Assembly: GCF_030128825.1 (NCBI RefSeq)
Contig: NZ_CP119127.1
Span: 540,001-604,000, forward strand
Reading direction: 5' to 3'
Length of the DNA: 64,000 bases
Source of the DNA: Sphingobium sp. WTD-1
Lineage (GTDB): Bacteria > Pseudomonadota > Alphaproteobacteria > Sphingomonadales > Sphingomonadaceae
Part shown: in pieces, positions 15,715 through 25,288 of the stretch
How the letters are laid out: every line of letters starts with the position of its first letter
How positions within the stretch are numbered: the stretch's first letter is position 1
Made by a program: the position numbers and the translations under genes
Notes under the pieces: generated by a model
Seen by the model: the letters and a program-made list of their open reading frames with translations, nothing else
The model's database searches: none
What the model was told of the DNA's origin: nothing

Positions 15715-17153
15715 TTAAGGATGATGCTTCCGTTTTCATCAGCGATTATCTCTTCATCATGATGGCCCAGAAAATCATGGAAAGATGCGCCTGCATGCTC
15801 CGGTCCGAGCTGGACCGATTTGCTCGCCTCTTCGGCATTTGACACAAGCAGGACACATCCTGGCTGATCCTGGGTGCCATGGCGTATGACACCGACACAA
15901 TGTGGATCATCAAACAGATCACTTTGCGGACCATGGGCATAGAGTTGCCGTGCTCTGAGCAACTGGGGCAGACATGCCACCGGCTCGATGACGATCTCAT
16001 GCGCCTGACCATCGCCGCCTTGATCGGCATATCGTGCGCCCAAGAGATCGGGATAGAAGATGCACGGGGTGCCCTGTTCGCGGATCAGGATCAAGGCATA
16101 GGCCAGGGGTTTGAACCAATCCTCCACGGGTGCTTCAAGAGCCTGGAGCGGTTGGGTGTCGTGATTGCCGACGATCGTTACCGCATGATCCGGGGCGGCA
16201 TGCAGCAGCGAACCATCGAAGATCGTTCGCAGGTCAAAATCGCCGCCGGCTCGGGCCGCATCGTGAAAACGATGGAGAAGGCCGACATCGAAAAGCATGA
16301 GTTGGCGATCGACCATGTCCAGATATGCTTGCAGGACCGTCATGTCGGGATGCCAATATTCGGCGACAACAAACAGCGCGTCGCCGACGCTTTCGCGCAT
16401 GTGCCCTACCCAGTCGCGGAAAAACCATGCAGGGATATGCTTGGCTGCATCGAGACGGAATCCGTCGCAAGGCAGTTGCTCAGACAGCCATCTGCCCCAA
16501 TATTTGAGCTCTTCATAGACCGCCCGGTTCCGAAACTCGACGTCTGATCCCATCAGATAGTCAAAATTGCCCTTTTCGTCATCGACCTCGATATTCCATT
16601 CCCCATCACCATATTCATTGACGAGCCGGAACACGCCATCTTCGTCCGGTTCTTCGATATGGTCGACGCCGGTGAAGCATCTGGCGTCCCAGACAAACTC
16701 TGAATAGCGTCCCTGGCGTCCAGGAAAGACGTAGCGGGTCCAGGCGCGAGCCTGGAATGCTTCGTCTTCCACTTCGTCCCGATTATCGGGATTGGCCCTG
16801 CGAACATGGACCGTTTCCATCTCGTCCGCGCCCATTTTATGATTGAAGACAACGTCATGAATGACGCCAAGGCCAGCGTCGTGCAGTGCATGCGTCGCCC
16901 GTTCCAGCGCAGTTCGATCACCATATTTGGTGGCGATGGATCCTTTTTGATCGAATTCGCCCAGATCAAAAAGATCATAGCTGTCATAGCCTACGGAATA
17001 GCCGCCTGCAGCCCCTTTATAGGCCGGGGGTAGCCAGACGTCCGTCACACCCAACTCCTTGAGATCCTCCGCTTTTTGAGCGACCTCGCCCCAGAGCTGG
17101 CCTCCATCCGGATAGTACCAGTGGAAAAACTGAAGCAGCGTGCGTCCGGCCAT
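15687..17153 (-). CDS. Alpha-amylase (GH13), C-terminus replaced by IS sequence
   Basis: A 488-residue cytoplasmic-type alpha-amylase of the GH13_5 kind (no signal peptide; starts MAGRTLLQFFHWYYPDGG). Catalytic residues are visible: nucleophile Asp in GFRLDAAKHI, acid Glu in VVAEYWHPD, and Asp in VGNHDTQ; the calcium-site region VIHDVVFNHKMGADE is intact. GGGAG seven bases upstream fixes the start. After ENGSIIL the last nine codons (NPSYSPTGA) and the stop come from the IS1380 end. The ancestral tail, KVPGGSISLWVRT, is at 14024-14067. The loss removes the last strand of C-terminal domain C, so the enzyme may be less stable. It would hydrolyse alpha-1,4-glucans. Confidence 0.93.
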   Translation of the reverse strand: MAGRTLLQFFHWYYPDGGQLWGEVAQKAEDLKELGVTDVWLPPAYKGAAGGYSVGYDSYDLFDLGEFDQKGSIATKYGDRTALERATHALHDAGLGVIHDVVFNHKMGADEMETVHVRRANPDNRDEVEDEAFQARAWTRYVFPGRQGRYSEFVWDARCFTGVDHIEEPDEDGVFRLVNEYGDGEWNIEVDDEKGNFDYLMGSDVEFRNRAVYEELKYWGRWLSEQLPCDGFRLDAAKHIPAWFFRDWVGHMRESVGDALFVVAEYWHPDMTVLQAYLDMVDRQLMLFDVGLLHRFHDAARAGGDFDLRTIFDGSLLHAAPDHAVTIVGNHDTQPLQALEAPVEDWFKPLAYALILIREQGTPCIFYPDLLGARYADQGGDGQAHEIVIEPVACLPQLLRARQLYAHGPQSDLFDDPHCVGVIRHGTQDQPGCVLLVSNAEEASKSVQLGPEHAGASFHDFLGHHDEEIIADENGSIILNPSYSPTGA

Positions 17154-17395
17154 GAAAGCTCCCGTTCCAACATGAATTGCTGCCGCTAAACGAGCGCATG
17201 GGGCAGTGGTTGCAGAGGCCGATTTGCTTGCCGATTTCGCGCGGGGCGCTTCGCGACGGCTGCACAAATTCGAGCCATAGAAAGCGCGCGCCGCTTCCTC
17301 ATGATCCCCGTTTGGGGGCTGCAAGACTAGAAAATCCGGAACCACAGCGCTCCACCGGAGATTAGAGCGACTATGGAGAAGTGAGAGGAAGCATC

Positions 17396-17665
17396 ATGTG
17401 GATATTCGTCCTGGCTATCGCGGCATCCGCGCAGCCGCAGGCCACGACTATGCAAGGCAATGGTCACCACGCGAATGATGAGCGGCGCACGCAGGAGCAG
17501 CAGCCCAAAGACCATCCGATCCACGGCCAGAAAGAGCAGGAGGGGCAGCCCGCCGACCGCGCCCAGGTCGAGCGCACGGGACCTCAGGAGGATCGGAATG
17601 CTGACGGAGCCTTGATGCCCGGCGCACCAGGAACGAATAATCCGACCATCCCCGACGACGCCTGA
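17396..17665 (+). CDS. Small secreted or envelope protein of unknown function, 89 aa
   Basis: The ATG at 17396 has GAGGAA six bases upstream. The product starts with a short hydrophobic N-terminus, MWIFVLAIAASAQPQA, a plausible signal peptide. The rest is very polar: many Gln, His, Asp, Glu and Pro residues (HANDERRTQEQQPKDH onward), no fold prediction, probably disordered. It is divergent from the amylase. No family recognised. The gene is short, but the ribosome site and signal-like start support it. Confidence 0.5.
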   Translation: MWIFVLAIAASAQPQATTMQGNGHHANDERRTQEQQPKDHPIHGQKEQEGQPADRAQVERTGPQEDRNADGALMPGAPGTNNPTIPDDA

Positions 17666-17759
17666 AAATCTCCGCCTTCATGGACATCTTGCGAAGGCCT
17701 GAGGCGCGCGGTCAGGTGCTGCGCGGAAATAGTGTCGGAGCGCTACGCAAAGATTGGGC

Positions 17760-18113
17760 TCATTCGGCGAGCAGCTCGAGTATCGTATCTCTCAGGGCTG
17801 CAGGCGAACAGGGCTTCTCGCACACCGCAGCCTTGGAATAGCGCCGTTTGAGATCCGATGCGTCGGCATGCCCGGAATGGAATATGATCGGAACGCCCGC
17901 CTTTTCGAGCAAATCAGCCGCAGGCAAAACCTCCCCATCCTGCAAACGCACGTCGAGCACAGCGCAGGACGGCAGTTGGGCAGTCACAGCCGCGACAGCG
18001 TCCTTGACAGAGATGTAGGGGCCGTCGACCGAAAAGCCCTGAGCTTCAATGATGTCCTGTACATCGAAGGCAACCAGGAGCTCGTCTTCAACCAGCATGA
18101 TTGTCTTAGGCAT
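17760..18113 (-). CDS. Single-domain response regulator
   Basis: A 117-residue receiver with no output domain. Acidic pair in MLVEDELLVAF, phospho-acceptor Asp in AVLDVRL, the Thr/Ser position in IIFHSGHAD, and Lys in VCEKP. It overlaps the CheB/CheR kinase gene by 8 bases and is surely cotranscribed and phosphorylated by it. Without an output domain it would act by protein contact or as a phosphate sink. It lacks the FAT-GUY motif of the SdrG-type stress regulators, since its beta4-alpha4 loop reads FHSGH. Confidence 0.93.
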   Translation of the reverse strand: MPKTIMLVEDELLVAFDVQDIIEAQGFSVDGPYISVKDAVAAVTAQLPSCAVLDVRLQDGEVLPAADLLEKAGVPIIFHSGHADASDLKRRYSKAAVCEKPCSPAALRDTILELLAE

Positions 18114-21100
18114 CGGCCAGAACCTTGTCCGGCAGGGTAAGGCTTATCGTGAACATGTCGTCGCGAATTTCTCTTTCCACATGGCCGCCCAATTGTCGGG
18201 ATGATGTCTGGACCAGCAGAGTGCCAAATCCGCTCCCAACATCGCCATCCTCGCTCAGTCCGTCCCTGCGTGTTTCGCCCCACGTCAACTGGAGGTCATG
18301 GTCAAGTTTCCAAACGATGTTCAATCTCCCATCGGAGGCGCCCAGAGCCCCATATTTGACCGAATTGGTCGCCCATTCATGCAGCATCAACGCCAGGGAC
18401 GAGAGGCAGGAACGCGCGATGAGGATTTCAGGTCCACTGATCGAGATTGCTGCATGATCCCGATAGGGTTCGATGGTTGTCCGAACCAACTCTTCCAGAT
18501 TGATGGCCTGGACTTCGCCAGTTGGCGAAGCAAGGGAATGCGCACGTCCCAGGGCTGCAATACGCTCCCTCAGATCGGCGGCGTAAGCGCGCACATCATC
18601 ATGAATCCGCGCGCCAGCGGAAACCATTCCCCCCACGATCGCGAAAAGATTCTTCACGCGATGATTCATTTCGCGCAGCATCAGTTCACGCGTCTCAGCG
18701 AGCATATATTCCGACGTTACATCGATAGAGACGCCGACCAGATGGCGGACTGAGCCATCGCTCACGATCCTGCCGAAACTCTTGATGCGACGCGTTTGGC
18801 CGTTCTCGACGACGCGATAGCTCGCTTCGAAATCGCCCCCTTGCGCGATAACTTCCGCCAACGCTGCATCGAAAGCTTCACGGTCGTCGGGATGCAGTCG
18901 CGCCAGGCGCCGGTCACCATCGGTTGAAGCGATGTCGGGCGATATTCCCAGGATGGAACGCCCATGGTCGTCGATGATCGCCTCGCCCGTGTCGACATTA
19001 TATTCCCATGTTGCAACGCCGCCGGCCCGAATGGCCATACCAAGGCGCTCACGTTCGGCCGCAAGATCGCGCTCGAGAGACAATGCGTCAGTAATGTCCG
19101 TAAGGACGAGCGTCGCGCCGTCCGTCGATCCGCTCTGGGTTCTGTAAGGCAATGTTCGAAGCGAAAGGGTTCTCGCGCCATCGCGGGTCGTGACACGCCG
19201 CTGGATCACAGGATGCCCCTCTGACACGGACCGTGCATCATCAAGATAGAGCGTCCCTGCAAGGCGTGACGTGACATCCTCCAATGGTCGTCCGCGGTCG
19301 CTGGGCTGAAGCGGAAAAAGGGCCGTCGCAGCTTCGGTGTAGCTCCTGATCTGAAGTTTTCCATCGAGCACAATCACTGCCAGATCGGTCGACTCGAAAA
19401 AATTTCGAAGGTCGGAATTTGCAACAGTCAGCTGGTCAACTTTTGATTTCAGCTCATCATTTACGGTCGTGAGCTCCTCGTTGGTGGACTGAAGCTCCTC
19501 ATTCATCGACATCATTTCTTCGTTGGAGCTTTTCAGTTCCTCATTCGCCGTCTCCAATTCTTCGACAGCGGTACGCAGGCGGTGCCGCGTGACACGAAGC
19601 TCGTCCTCCAATGCGTCGAGATGATCATCGCTTGCGTCCAGTTCGCCGACATCCTGATCAAGCGCTGGGCGGAAAGGCGCCGTGTCGCGGAAAACGAAAA
19701 GCAGCGTGCCATCAGTCAGTGGATCGCAGATGACATCGATCTGCTGCAGGCCATATTCGGACATGACCTGCACATCACGCGCAACGACCCGCTTTCGACT
19801 GTCGCGCGCCTCGCGCAGTAGCGGCCCAAGAACGTTGCGAAGCCCAGCGCGGGCGAGACCAATCGCGCTCGAGCCTCCCGTCCGTGTGACCGGAAAATCA
19901 AAATAGCGGCCGAGCCGACCATAGGCAGAGATTATGGCGCCATCCTGATCTAGCACGAGACTAGCGGGCGTATAACGCTCGACGAGGCGACGGACCGCCA
20001 TGGTCTCATCGCTTGCCGACCGACCCGACGGCCTGTTGCCGGAACCTGTTGCGGGTTGATCGCGAAGCCTGCCGCCACCCGGCAGATCGATCGGATAATT
20101 GGGTGGCCCAGGCGCGCGTTGGAAAAGGCGCGCCTGTTGATCGATCGCGGGGAAGAGATGCTCGAATCTCCCGACACTTTCGGACGGTCCAAGAAACAGA
20201 TATCCATTTGGCCGAACAGCATAATGCAGGATCGGCATGACCGTCTGCTGCAGCCGATCATCGAAATAGATGAGAAGATTGCGACAGGAGACCAGATCGA
20301 TGCGCGAGAAGGGCGGATCCTTGACCAGGCTATGACTAGAGAAGCGGATCATGTCCCGCAATTGGGGAACGATCGTGAATCTTTCTGCGTGAGGGATCGC
20401 ATATTGCTCGCGCAGCGTCAGCGGAATATCTGCAAGCGCAGACGCAGGATATACTCCTTCGCGCGCAATCTGCAGCATCTGCTCATCAATATCCGTAGCG
20501 AAAATCTGCACGGATGCCGGCAGAATATTTCGCTTCCGCGCAGCTTCGGCGAAGAGCATCGCAATGCTGTAGGCTTCCTCGCCAGAGGAGCAGCCTGGCA
20601 CCCATACCCTGATTTCCTCGCCATCGGCCTGATCGACCAGCGGCTCGATGACCGTGATCCTCAGACGCTCGAACAGATCTGCGTCCCGGAAGAATCGGGT
20701 GACGTTGATCAGGAGATCACGGAACAGCGCCTCGCATTCGTCCCTGTCGCTTTTTATCCGCGAAAGATAGCTGTGGCCTGACGTGATCCCCAGCACATGC
20801 ATGCGCCGTTCGACCCTCCTGATAAAGGTCGTGCGCTTGTAACCCGAAAAATCATGGCCCACGGCAGTCCGCAGGGTCTTGCACAGATCATCGACATGAT
20901 CGGCGACCAGAGCAGCTTCCCGCTCGGGTGTTTCGGCCGTGGCGCGGTGCTGGAAAAATCCTTCCAGGCACTGGATAATCTCGCTGGGACGTTTGACGAA
21001 ATCGACCAGTCCGGTTCCCACAGCGGACAGCGGCATGCCATCATATTTGGCCGTTTCAGGATCCTGCACGACACACAGCCCGCCATTTTCCTTCACGGCA

Positions 21101-21531
21101 CGCAAGCCCATGGTCCCGTCAGCCCCGGTGCCTGAAAGTATGACGCAGGCGGCGTCCGCCTGCTTGTCCGACGCGAGGGAGATGAAGAAATCATCTATGG
21201 GTCTGCGAAGACCGCGGGGCTGCGCGAAGTCGGTCAGTTCCAACATGCCCTCGCGTATGACCAGTCCGCGACCGGGAGGGATGATGTAAACCTTGTCCGC
21301 CTCTATCTGCTCACCACCCTCGCACTGGAGAACTTCCAGGGGCGTGTGGCGGTCCAGCAATTGCGCCAGCATGCTCTCATGATTGGGATCAAGATGCTGA
21401 ACGATGACGAAGGACATGCCGGTCTGGCCACGGGCTGAGGCCAGCATTTCTCGCAGGGCCTCAAGTCCACCCGCCGAAGCGCCGATGCCCACGATCGGTA
21501 ACCGGCTGAGGCTAGCTGTCTCACCGCTCAA
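18106..21531 (-). CDS. CheB/CheR/PAS/HWE hybrid sensor histidine kinase
   Basis: An 1141-residue fusion. Order: CheB methylesterase (about 10-190, catalytic Ser19 in IGASAGG, His in VQHLDPNH, Asp in GTGADGTMG); CheR methyltransferase (about 205-460, WVPGCSSGEEAYS); a long coiled coil (about 650-700, repeated NEEL units); PAS domains (about 700-930); and an HWE-type kinase (about 940-1130, H box REMNHRVKNLF, N box ATNSVKYGA, and LTWGETRRDG). It is cytoplasmic, with no membrane segment. It starts TTG at 21531, overlapping the stop of the LOV gene, so expression is coupled. The CheB/CheR parts may serve as regulatory or signal-coupling modules rather than in chemotaxis. Its likely partner is the receiver encoded next to it. 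Confidence 0.93.
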   Translation of the reverse strand: MSGETASLSRLPIVGIGASAGGLEALREMLASARGQTGMSFVIVQHLDPNHESMLAQLLDRHTPLEVLQCEGGEQIEADKVYIIPPGRGLVIREGMLELTDFAQPRGLRRPIDDFFISLASDKQADAACVILSGTGADGTMGLRAVKENGGLCVVQDPETAKYDGMPLSAVGTGLVDFVKRPSEIIQCLEGFFQHRATAETPEREAALVADHVDDLCKTLRTAVGHDFSGYKRTTFIRRVERRMHVLGITSGHSYLSRIKSDRDECEALFRDLLINVTRFFRDADLFERLRITVIEPLVDQADGEEIRVWVPGCSSGEEAYSIAMLFAEAARKRNILPASVQIFATDIDEQMLQIAREGVYPASALADIPLTLREQYAIPHAERFTIVPQLRDMIRFSSHSLVKDPPFSRIDLVSCRNLLIYFDDRLQQTVMPILHYAVRPNGYLFLGPSESVGRFEHLFPAIDQQARLFQRAPGPPNYPIDLPGGGRLRDQPATGSGNRPSGRSASDETMAVRRLVERYTPASLVLDQDGAIISAYGRLGRYFDFPVTRTGGSSAIGLARAGLRNVLGPLLREARDSRKRVVARDVQVMSEYGLQQIDVICDPLTDGTLLFVFRDTAPFRPALDQDVGELDASDDHLDALEDELRVTRHRLRTAVEELETANEELKSSNEEMMSMNEELQSTNEELTTVNDELKSKVDQLTVANSDLRNFFESTDLAVIVLDGKLQIRSYTEAATALFPLQPSDRGRPLEDVTSRLAGTLYLDDARSVSEGHPVIQRRVTTRDGARTLSLRTLPYRTQSGSTDGATLVLTDITDALSLERDLAAERERLGMAIRAGGVATWEYNVDTGEAIIDDHGRSILGISPDIASTDGDRRLARLHPDDREAFDAALAEVIAQGGDFEASYRVVENGQTRRIKSFGRIVSDGSVRHLVGVSIDVTSEYMLAETRELMLREMNHRVKNLFAIVGGMVSAGARIHDDVRAYAADLRERIAALGRAHSLASPTGEVQAINLEELVRTTIEPYRDHAAISISGPEILIARSCLSSLALMLHEWATNSVKYGALGASDGRLNIVWKLDHDLQLTWGETRRDGLSEDGDVGSGFGTLLVQTSSRQLGGHVEREIRDDMFTISLTLPDKVLADA

Positions 21532-22085
21532 AGGAAATCGCCATTGTCCAGATCGGACAATATGAGCTTGGCCTGCGCTATGGTGGCCACCGTATTCGCG
21601 ATTGTCATCAGCGAACCTTCAACCACGATCCCGCTTTCTTCGAGGACCGGACTCAATCGGTCAAGCGTACGCTCAAGGTTGAGATCATAGTCCGCCAGTC
21701 GATCCGGCTGGGTGCGACTGACATCGAATTGAGACGCAAAAATATAACGCACCTGGCCCGACTGAGCGCGAAGTTTCGTCATGTAGAGAAGATTGACGAA
21801 GGGGCGCCCGTCCTTCCGGAAATTGACGATGGACGTCCGCACGTTCGCCTGCCCATCGTCCTGGAGGAAAGACCGTATTTGCGCGCGGGCCTCTTCATTA
21901 CGGCTGCGTCCCTGCAAGAACCTGCAATTGCGGCAGACGATCTCGCTCGTCGCATAGCCGGTCAGGTTCCTGAAGCCCTCATTCGTCAGCAGCAGCTCAT
22001 GATCGCCCTCTGCGCGGCCGAGCGACAAAGCCACAGGCGAGCTGTCAAAATAGGTTGCCAGCTGCTCTGGGAGGATTGCGCGCAT
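21528..22085 (-). CDS. LOV-domain photosensor protein
   Basis: A 185-residue protein made of one LOV domain (about 10-125) and a helical C-terminal extension. The flavin-adduct Cys is in the hallmark NCRFLQG; NFRKDGRPFVNLL and the Gln in FASQFDVS are also conserved. The C-terminal helices (LERTLDRLSPVLEE, NTVATIAQAKLILSD) may transmit the light signal. The ATG at 22085 has GGAG upstream; a longer frame begins at 22187 but lacks these features. It is the first gene of the LOV, CheB/CheR kinase, receiver operon, so it should give blue-light input to the kinase. Confidence 0.88.
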   Translation of the reverse strand: MRAILPEQLATYFDSSPVALSLGRAEGDHELLLTNEGFRNLTGYATSEIVCRNCRFLQGRSRNEEARAQIRSFLQDDGQANVRTSIVNFRKDGRPFVNLLYMTKLRAQSGQVRYIFASQFDVSRTQPDRLADYDLNLERTLDRLSPVLEESGIVVEGSLMTIANTVATIAQAKLILSDLDNGDFL

Positions 22086-22215
22086 CAGAACTCCATAAGT
22101 TGATCCGCACGCACAACGCCCGGCCCTTTCATCGGCTCCGCGATACCCTTGGCTTATCGGCGAAACAAGCCGACACGATTGAGCCATGCCGCCATCTGGG
22201 CAGAAAATGATGATG

Positions 22216-22710
22216 TTACAGGTTGGCCTGTTCCTCCTCCGAAAGATCTGCGTCAGGCGGGTAGTAAAGTTCAGCGCATTCCGCGCGCAGGCATCCCCCC
22301 TCTATCGAGATATCATCGCGATAGGCTTCTGCTACGAAATCCAGCGTGTCGACATGTCTTGCCTCGAAATACATCTGATGAACATCATGCCTTCCGGCGC
22401 CATACACGACCCTTCCGACCTTTGCCCAGATCGATGCCATCGTGCACATTCCACATGGCTGAAGCGTCGAATAAAGCGTCGCGCCGCGCAGCTCCATGTC
22501 ACCGCTATTCTCGCAACCGCGCCTGATCGCCATCATTTCTGCATGGGCTGTCGCGTCGGGTAACTCCTGAGTCTGATTGCGTTCGCCGGCGATCATCCTC
22601 CCATCCAGCACGATCACGCAGCCCAAAGGGGAGGTCGAAGGATCAGACCCTTTTGAACGCGCAATCGCGATAGCCTCGCGCATCCATGCTTCGTCTTCGG
22701 GCTGAATCAT
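22216..22710 (-). CDS. Nucleoside/guanine deaminase-like zinc enzyme
   Basis: A 164-residue cytidine/deoxycytidylate deaminase-fold protein. Zinc motif HAEMMAIRR holds the His ligand and catalytic Glu, and LQPCGMCTMAS the two Cys ligands. Length and the tail GGCLRAECAELY fit the guanine deaminase/TadA-like superfamily. The substrate could be guanine, cytosine, a nucleoside or another amine-bearing purine; the sequence alone does not say. It lies between the LOV operon and katE, on the same strand, and is likely transcribed alone or from a katE readthrough. Confidence 0.85.
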   Translation of the reverse strand: MIQPEDEAWMREAIAIARSKGSDPSTSPLGCVIVLDGRMIAGERNQTQELPDATAHAEMMAIRRGCENSGDMELRGATLYSTLQPCGMCTMASIWAKVGRVVYGAGRHDVHQMYFEARHVDTLDFVAEAYRDDISIEGGCLRAECAELYYPPDADLSEEEQANL

Positions 22711-22892
22711 CTGGTCCTCCTCGTCCTGACGCGTTCGTCAGGACTGCTAAGATGTTGGCGCCGCGCAACGACCTCATGTCGGCGCCAGCTTCTTTGGATG
22801 TGCCAACGAAATGAATCTGTCGTCCCGGACAGCTCAGCACAGAATTGTCCGCATGCGCACTAATGGCGCGCATACGGACTTAGTAGCTGATC

Positions 22893-25037
22893 TCAGGCGA
22901 GATCGCGGATTTTCGGCTCTCGCGCCCAGTGCCGCTTGGGGCCCTTGTCGAGCAGCATCTCGTTTGGAATGACGCCGTCGTCCTTTTCCACCCCCGCCTT
23001 GTCGAGGATGATCTGCGTGCCGGGGCAATGGGCGATGGTCTTGCAGTGGCCATAGGCGTCCATGAACCATTGGACCGCAGCGCCTTGCTTCGACAATATT
23101 TCCGCGCTTTGCGGCATCAGCACGGAGGCAATCGCATCGAACAGCACGGAGGGCGAGCCATCGAGCTTGCCGTCCGCTTCGAGCGTTCCGCCCTTGACCT
23201 TGAGGGGACCAATTTTGGGCGCAACCAGAAAGACGCTGCCGCCTGCTTTCTCCACGCCCGTCTTGAGCTTCTCCACCATCGCCTTGTCGGAGCCTTCGGC
23301 AAACAGAATTCCGACCTTGCGGCCGGCAAAGCCATCCTTGGCATTCTTCTGGATGGAAAGAGCGTCGGAGACGGGCATCTCCACAAGGTCTTGGGCTGCT
23401 GGCGCCTTTTCAGGCAGAGCGATCGACAGCCCGTCGGCGACTCGTTGCGCCAGATCCTCGTCAATGTTGCGCAGACGCGAGAGAACCCGAAGCCGCACAT
23501 GGGGCATCGCCACCTTCGACAACTCGAAGACAATGGCCGATGCGATGTGCGCCTGCTCATTCTGGGTCTGCGACAGATAGAACATCCGCGCCTGACTATA
23601 ATGATCGGCAAATGTTTCGGCACGTATCCGTATCTTGTCAGCGGGGTCGTTGCGTTCGCCATTATCGCTAAAGGATGTGAACCCGGTTTCGAGCGCAACG
23701 CGCGGACCACTATCCTCGCCCGCCTCGTTCAGGCTGTTCGGCTCATAATTGGCGCGTCCCTTGGGGACCAGCGTCTGCATCAACCCATCGCGCTGCATAT
23801 TGTGGAAGGGGCATTTGGGCGCATTGATCGGGATCTGATGGAAGTTGGTCGTTCCCAAACGCGACTTTTGCGTATCGAGATAAGAGAAAAGCCGCCCCTG
23901 GAGCAGGGGGTCATTCGAGAAGTCGATGCCTGGAATGACGTTGCTGGGCAGGAAGGCAACCTGCTCTGTCTCGGCAAAGAAATTGTCGACATTGCGATTG
24001 AGCGTGAGGCGCCCGATGATCTCGACAGGAATATCCTCTTCCGGGATCAGCTTGGTTGCGTCCAGCACATCATAGGGCTGCTCTGCCGCCCAAGCCTCAT
24101 CGAAAATCTGCACGCCCAGATCCCAGGCGGGATAATCGCCGCTGGCAACGGCTTCGTACAGATCGCGGCGATGGAAATCGGGGTCGGCGCCTGCCGTCTT
24201 CACAGCCTCGTCCCAGACCTGGGACGCAACACCCAGAACCGGCTTCCAGTGGAACTTGACGAACTTGCCGTCGCCATCTTGATTGATGAAGCGGAAGCTG
24301 TGGACGCCAAATCCTTCCATCATCCGCAACGATCGAGGAATGGCCCGATCGGACATGGCCCACATGATCATGTGCATGCTCTCGGGCATGAGCGATACAA
24401 AATCCCAGAACGTGTCATGGGCGCTCGCAGCCTGGGGATAGCCCCGATCCGCTTCCATTTTCACCGAATGGATCAGATCAGGAAATTTCATCGCATCCTG
24501 AATGAAGAATACCGGGATGTTGTTGCCGACCAGATCCCAGTTGCCGGCTTCCGTGTAGAATTTCACAGCAAAGCCGCGCACATCGCGCGGTGTATCAACG
24601 GAACCCGCGCCACCGGCCACAGTGGAGAAACGAACGAACACAGGGCAGCTCGCACCCTTCTTCTGGAAAATGCTCGCTTTGGTCACATCGGGAATGGCCT
24701 TGGTGCACTCGAAAATCCCATGGGCGCCAGAGCCGCGCGCATGGACGATCCGTTCAGGGATGCGTTCATGGTCAAAATGGAAGATTTTCTCGCGCAGGAC
24801 GAAATCTTCCAGCAGCGTGGGACCGCGAGCGCCCGCCTTCAGACTATTCTGATTGTCTGCGATCCGATGCCCGAAATTGTCTGTCAGGGCATCACCGGAG
24901 CGCTCATCCTGCAACCTCTGCTGCGTCTCTCCGCCTTCTCCGACCATCGTCTCATAATCGGGACTTCCAGCTCCGGGCTGGTGATCGGCAAGACCATTTT
25001 CCAGAGCAGCATCACTCTTGGGACCCGAAGCGGCCAT
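22893..25037 (-). CDS. katE: Catalase HPII-type (KatE, large subunit)
   Basis: A 714-residue large-subunit clade 2 catalase that removes hydrogen peroxide. The heme-catalase core (about 60-560) has the distal His in [12 protein letters not shown], the Asn in [11 protein letters not shown] and the proximal Tyr in [13 protein letters not shown]. The C-terminal 150 residues form the flavodoxin/DJ-1-like domain typical of HPII ([15 protein letters not shown]). It is divergent from the hybrid kinase at 25289. An EcfG-type promoter stands 57-81 bases upstream, so it is probably induced by the general stress response. Full length. Confidence 0.96.
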   Translation of the reverse strand: MAASGPKSDAALENGLADHQPGAGSPDYETMVGEGGETQQRLQDERSGDALTDNFGHRIADNQNSLKAGARGPTLLEDFVLREKIFHFDHERIPERIVHARGSGAHGIFECTKAIPDVTKASIFQKKGASCPVFVRFSTVAGGAGSVDTPRDVRGFAVKFYTEAGNWDLVGNNIPVFFIQDAMKFPDLIHSVKMEADRGYPQAASAHDTFWDFVSLMPESMHMIMWAMSDRAIPRSLRMMEGFGVHSFRFINQDGDGKFVKFHWKPVLGVASQVWDEAVKTAGADPDFHRRDLYEAVASGDYPAWDLGVQIFDEAWAAEQPYDVLDATKLIPEEDIPVEIIGRLTLNRNVDNFFAETEQVAFLPSNVIPGIDFSNDPLLQGRLFSYLDTQKSRLGTTNFHQIPINAPKCPFHNMQRDGLMQTLVPKGRANYEPNSLNEAGEDSGPRVALETGFTSFSDNGERNDPADKIRIRAETFADHYSQARMFYLSQTQNEQAHIASAIVFELSKVAMPHVRLRVLSRLRNIDEDLAQRVADGLSIALPEKAPAAQDLVEMPVSDALSIQKNAKDGFAGRKVGILFAEGSDKAMVEKLKTGVEKAGGSVFLVAPKIGPLKVKGGTLEADGKLDGSPSVLFDAIASVLMPQSAEILSKQGAAVQWFMDAYGHCKTIAHCPGTQIILDKAGVEKDDGVIPNEMLLDKGPKRHWAREPKIRDLA

Positions 25038-25093
25038 ATCAACTCTCCCTGACGCGCATGATAGGCTGCGATTGTCGCAGCAGACAGAACTCT

Positions 25094-25118
25094 AACCGGA
25101 AGCAGGAGGCTGGGTTCC
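25094..25118 (-). promoter_or_regulatory. EcfG-type promoter upstream of katE
   Basis: On the minus strand GGAAC (25118-25114), 17 bases, GTT (25096-25094). It matches the EcfG consensus exactly and has the same 17-base spacing as the promoter of the split sigma gene. The expected leader before the katE ATG is about 50 bases. Confidence 0.75.
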
Positions 25119-25288
25119 GGCGGGAGGCGAGAAGATGCCCAGGACCAATCTGGATCAATATGAATCTTCCACAATGACCGCGCGGCACTGGCGCGCGTGA
25201 TATCTGCGGCCAGAACTCGCCGGAACTTTTCGTGCATATGCCTCTTTTGGCGTGAAGCGCGGCCGATGATGGCGGCATGGGAGCCATA

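Noticed and set aside
22086..22140. GGAGC-N17-GTT upstream of the LOV operon
   Set aside because: The -35 element departs from GGAAC at a key position. It could matter but is not counted as a promoter.
22929..25052. Long open frame on the plus strand opposite katE
   Set aside because: It mirrors the catalase gene exactly, has no family features and arises from high-GC codon bias on the opposite strand.
25200..25276. GGAAC followed after 17 bases by CTT, upstream of the hybrid kinase
   Set aside because: The -10 element is CTT rather than GTT. I judged it too weak to call an EcfG promoter.
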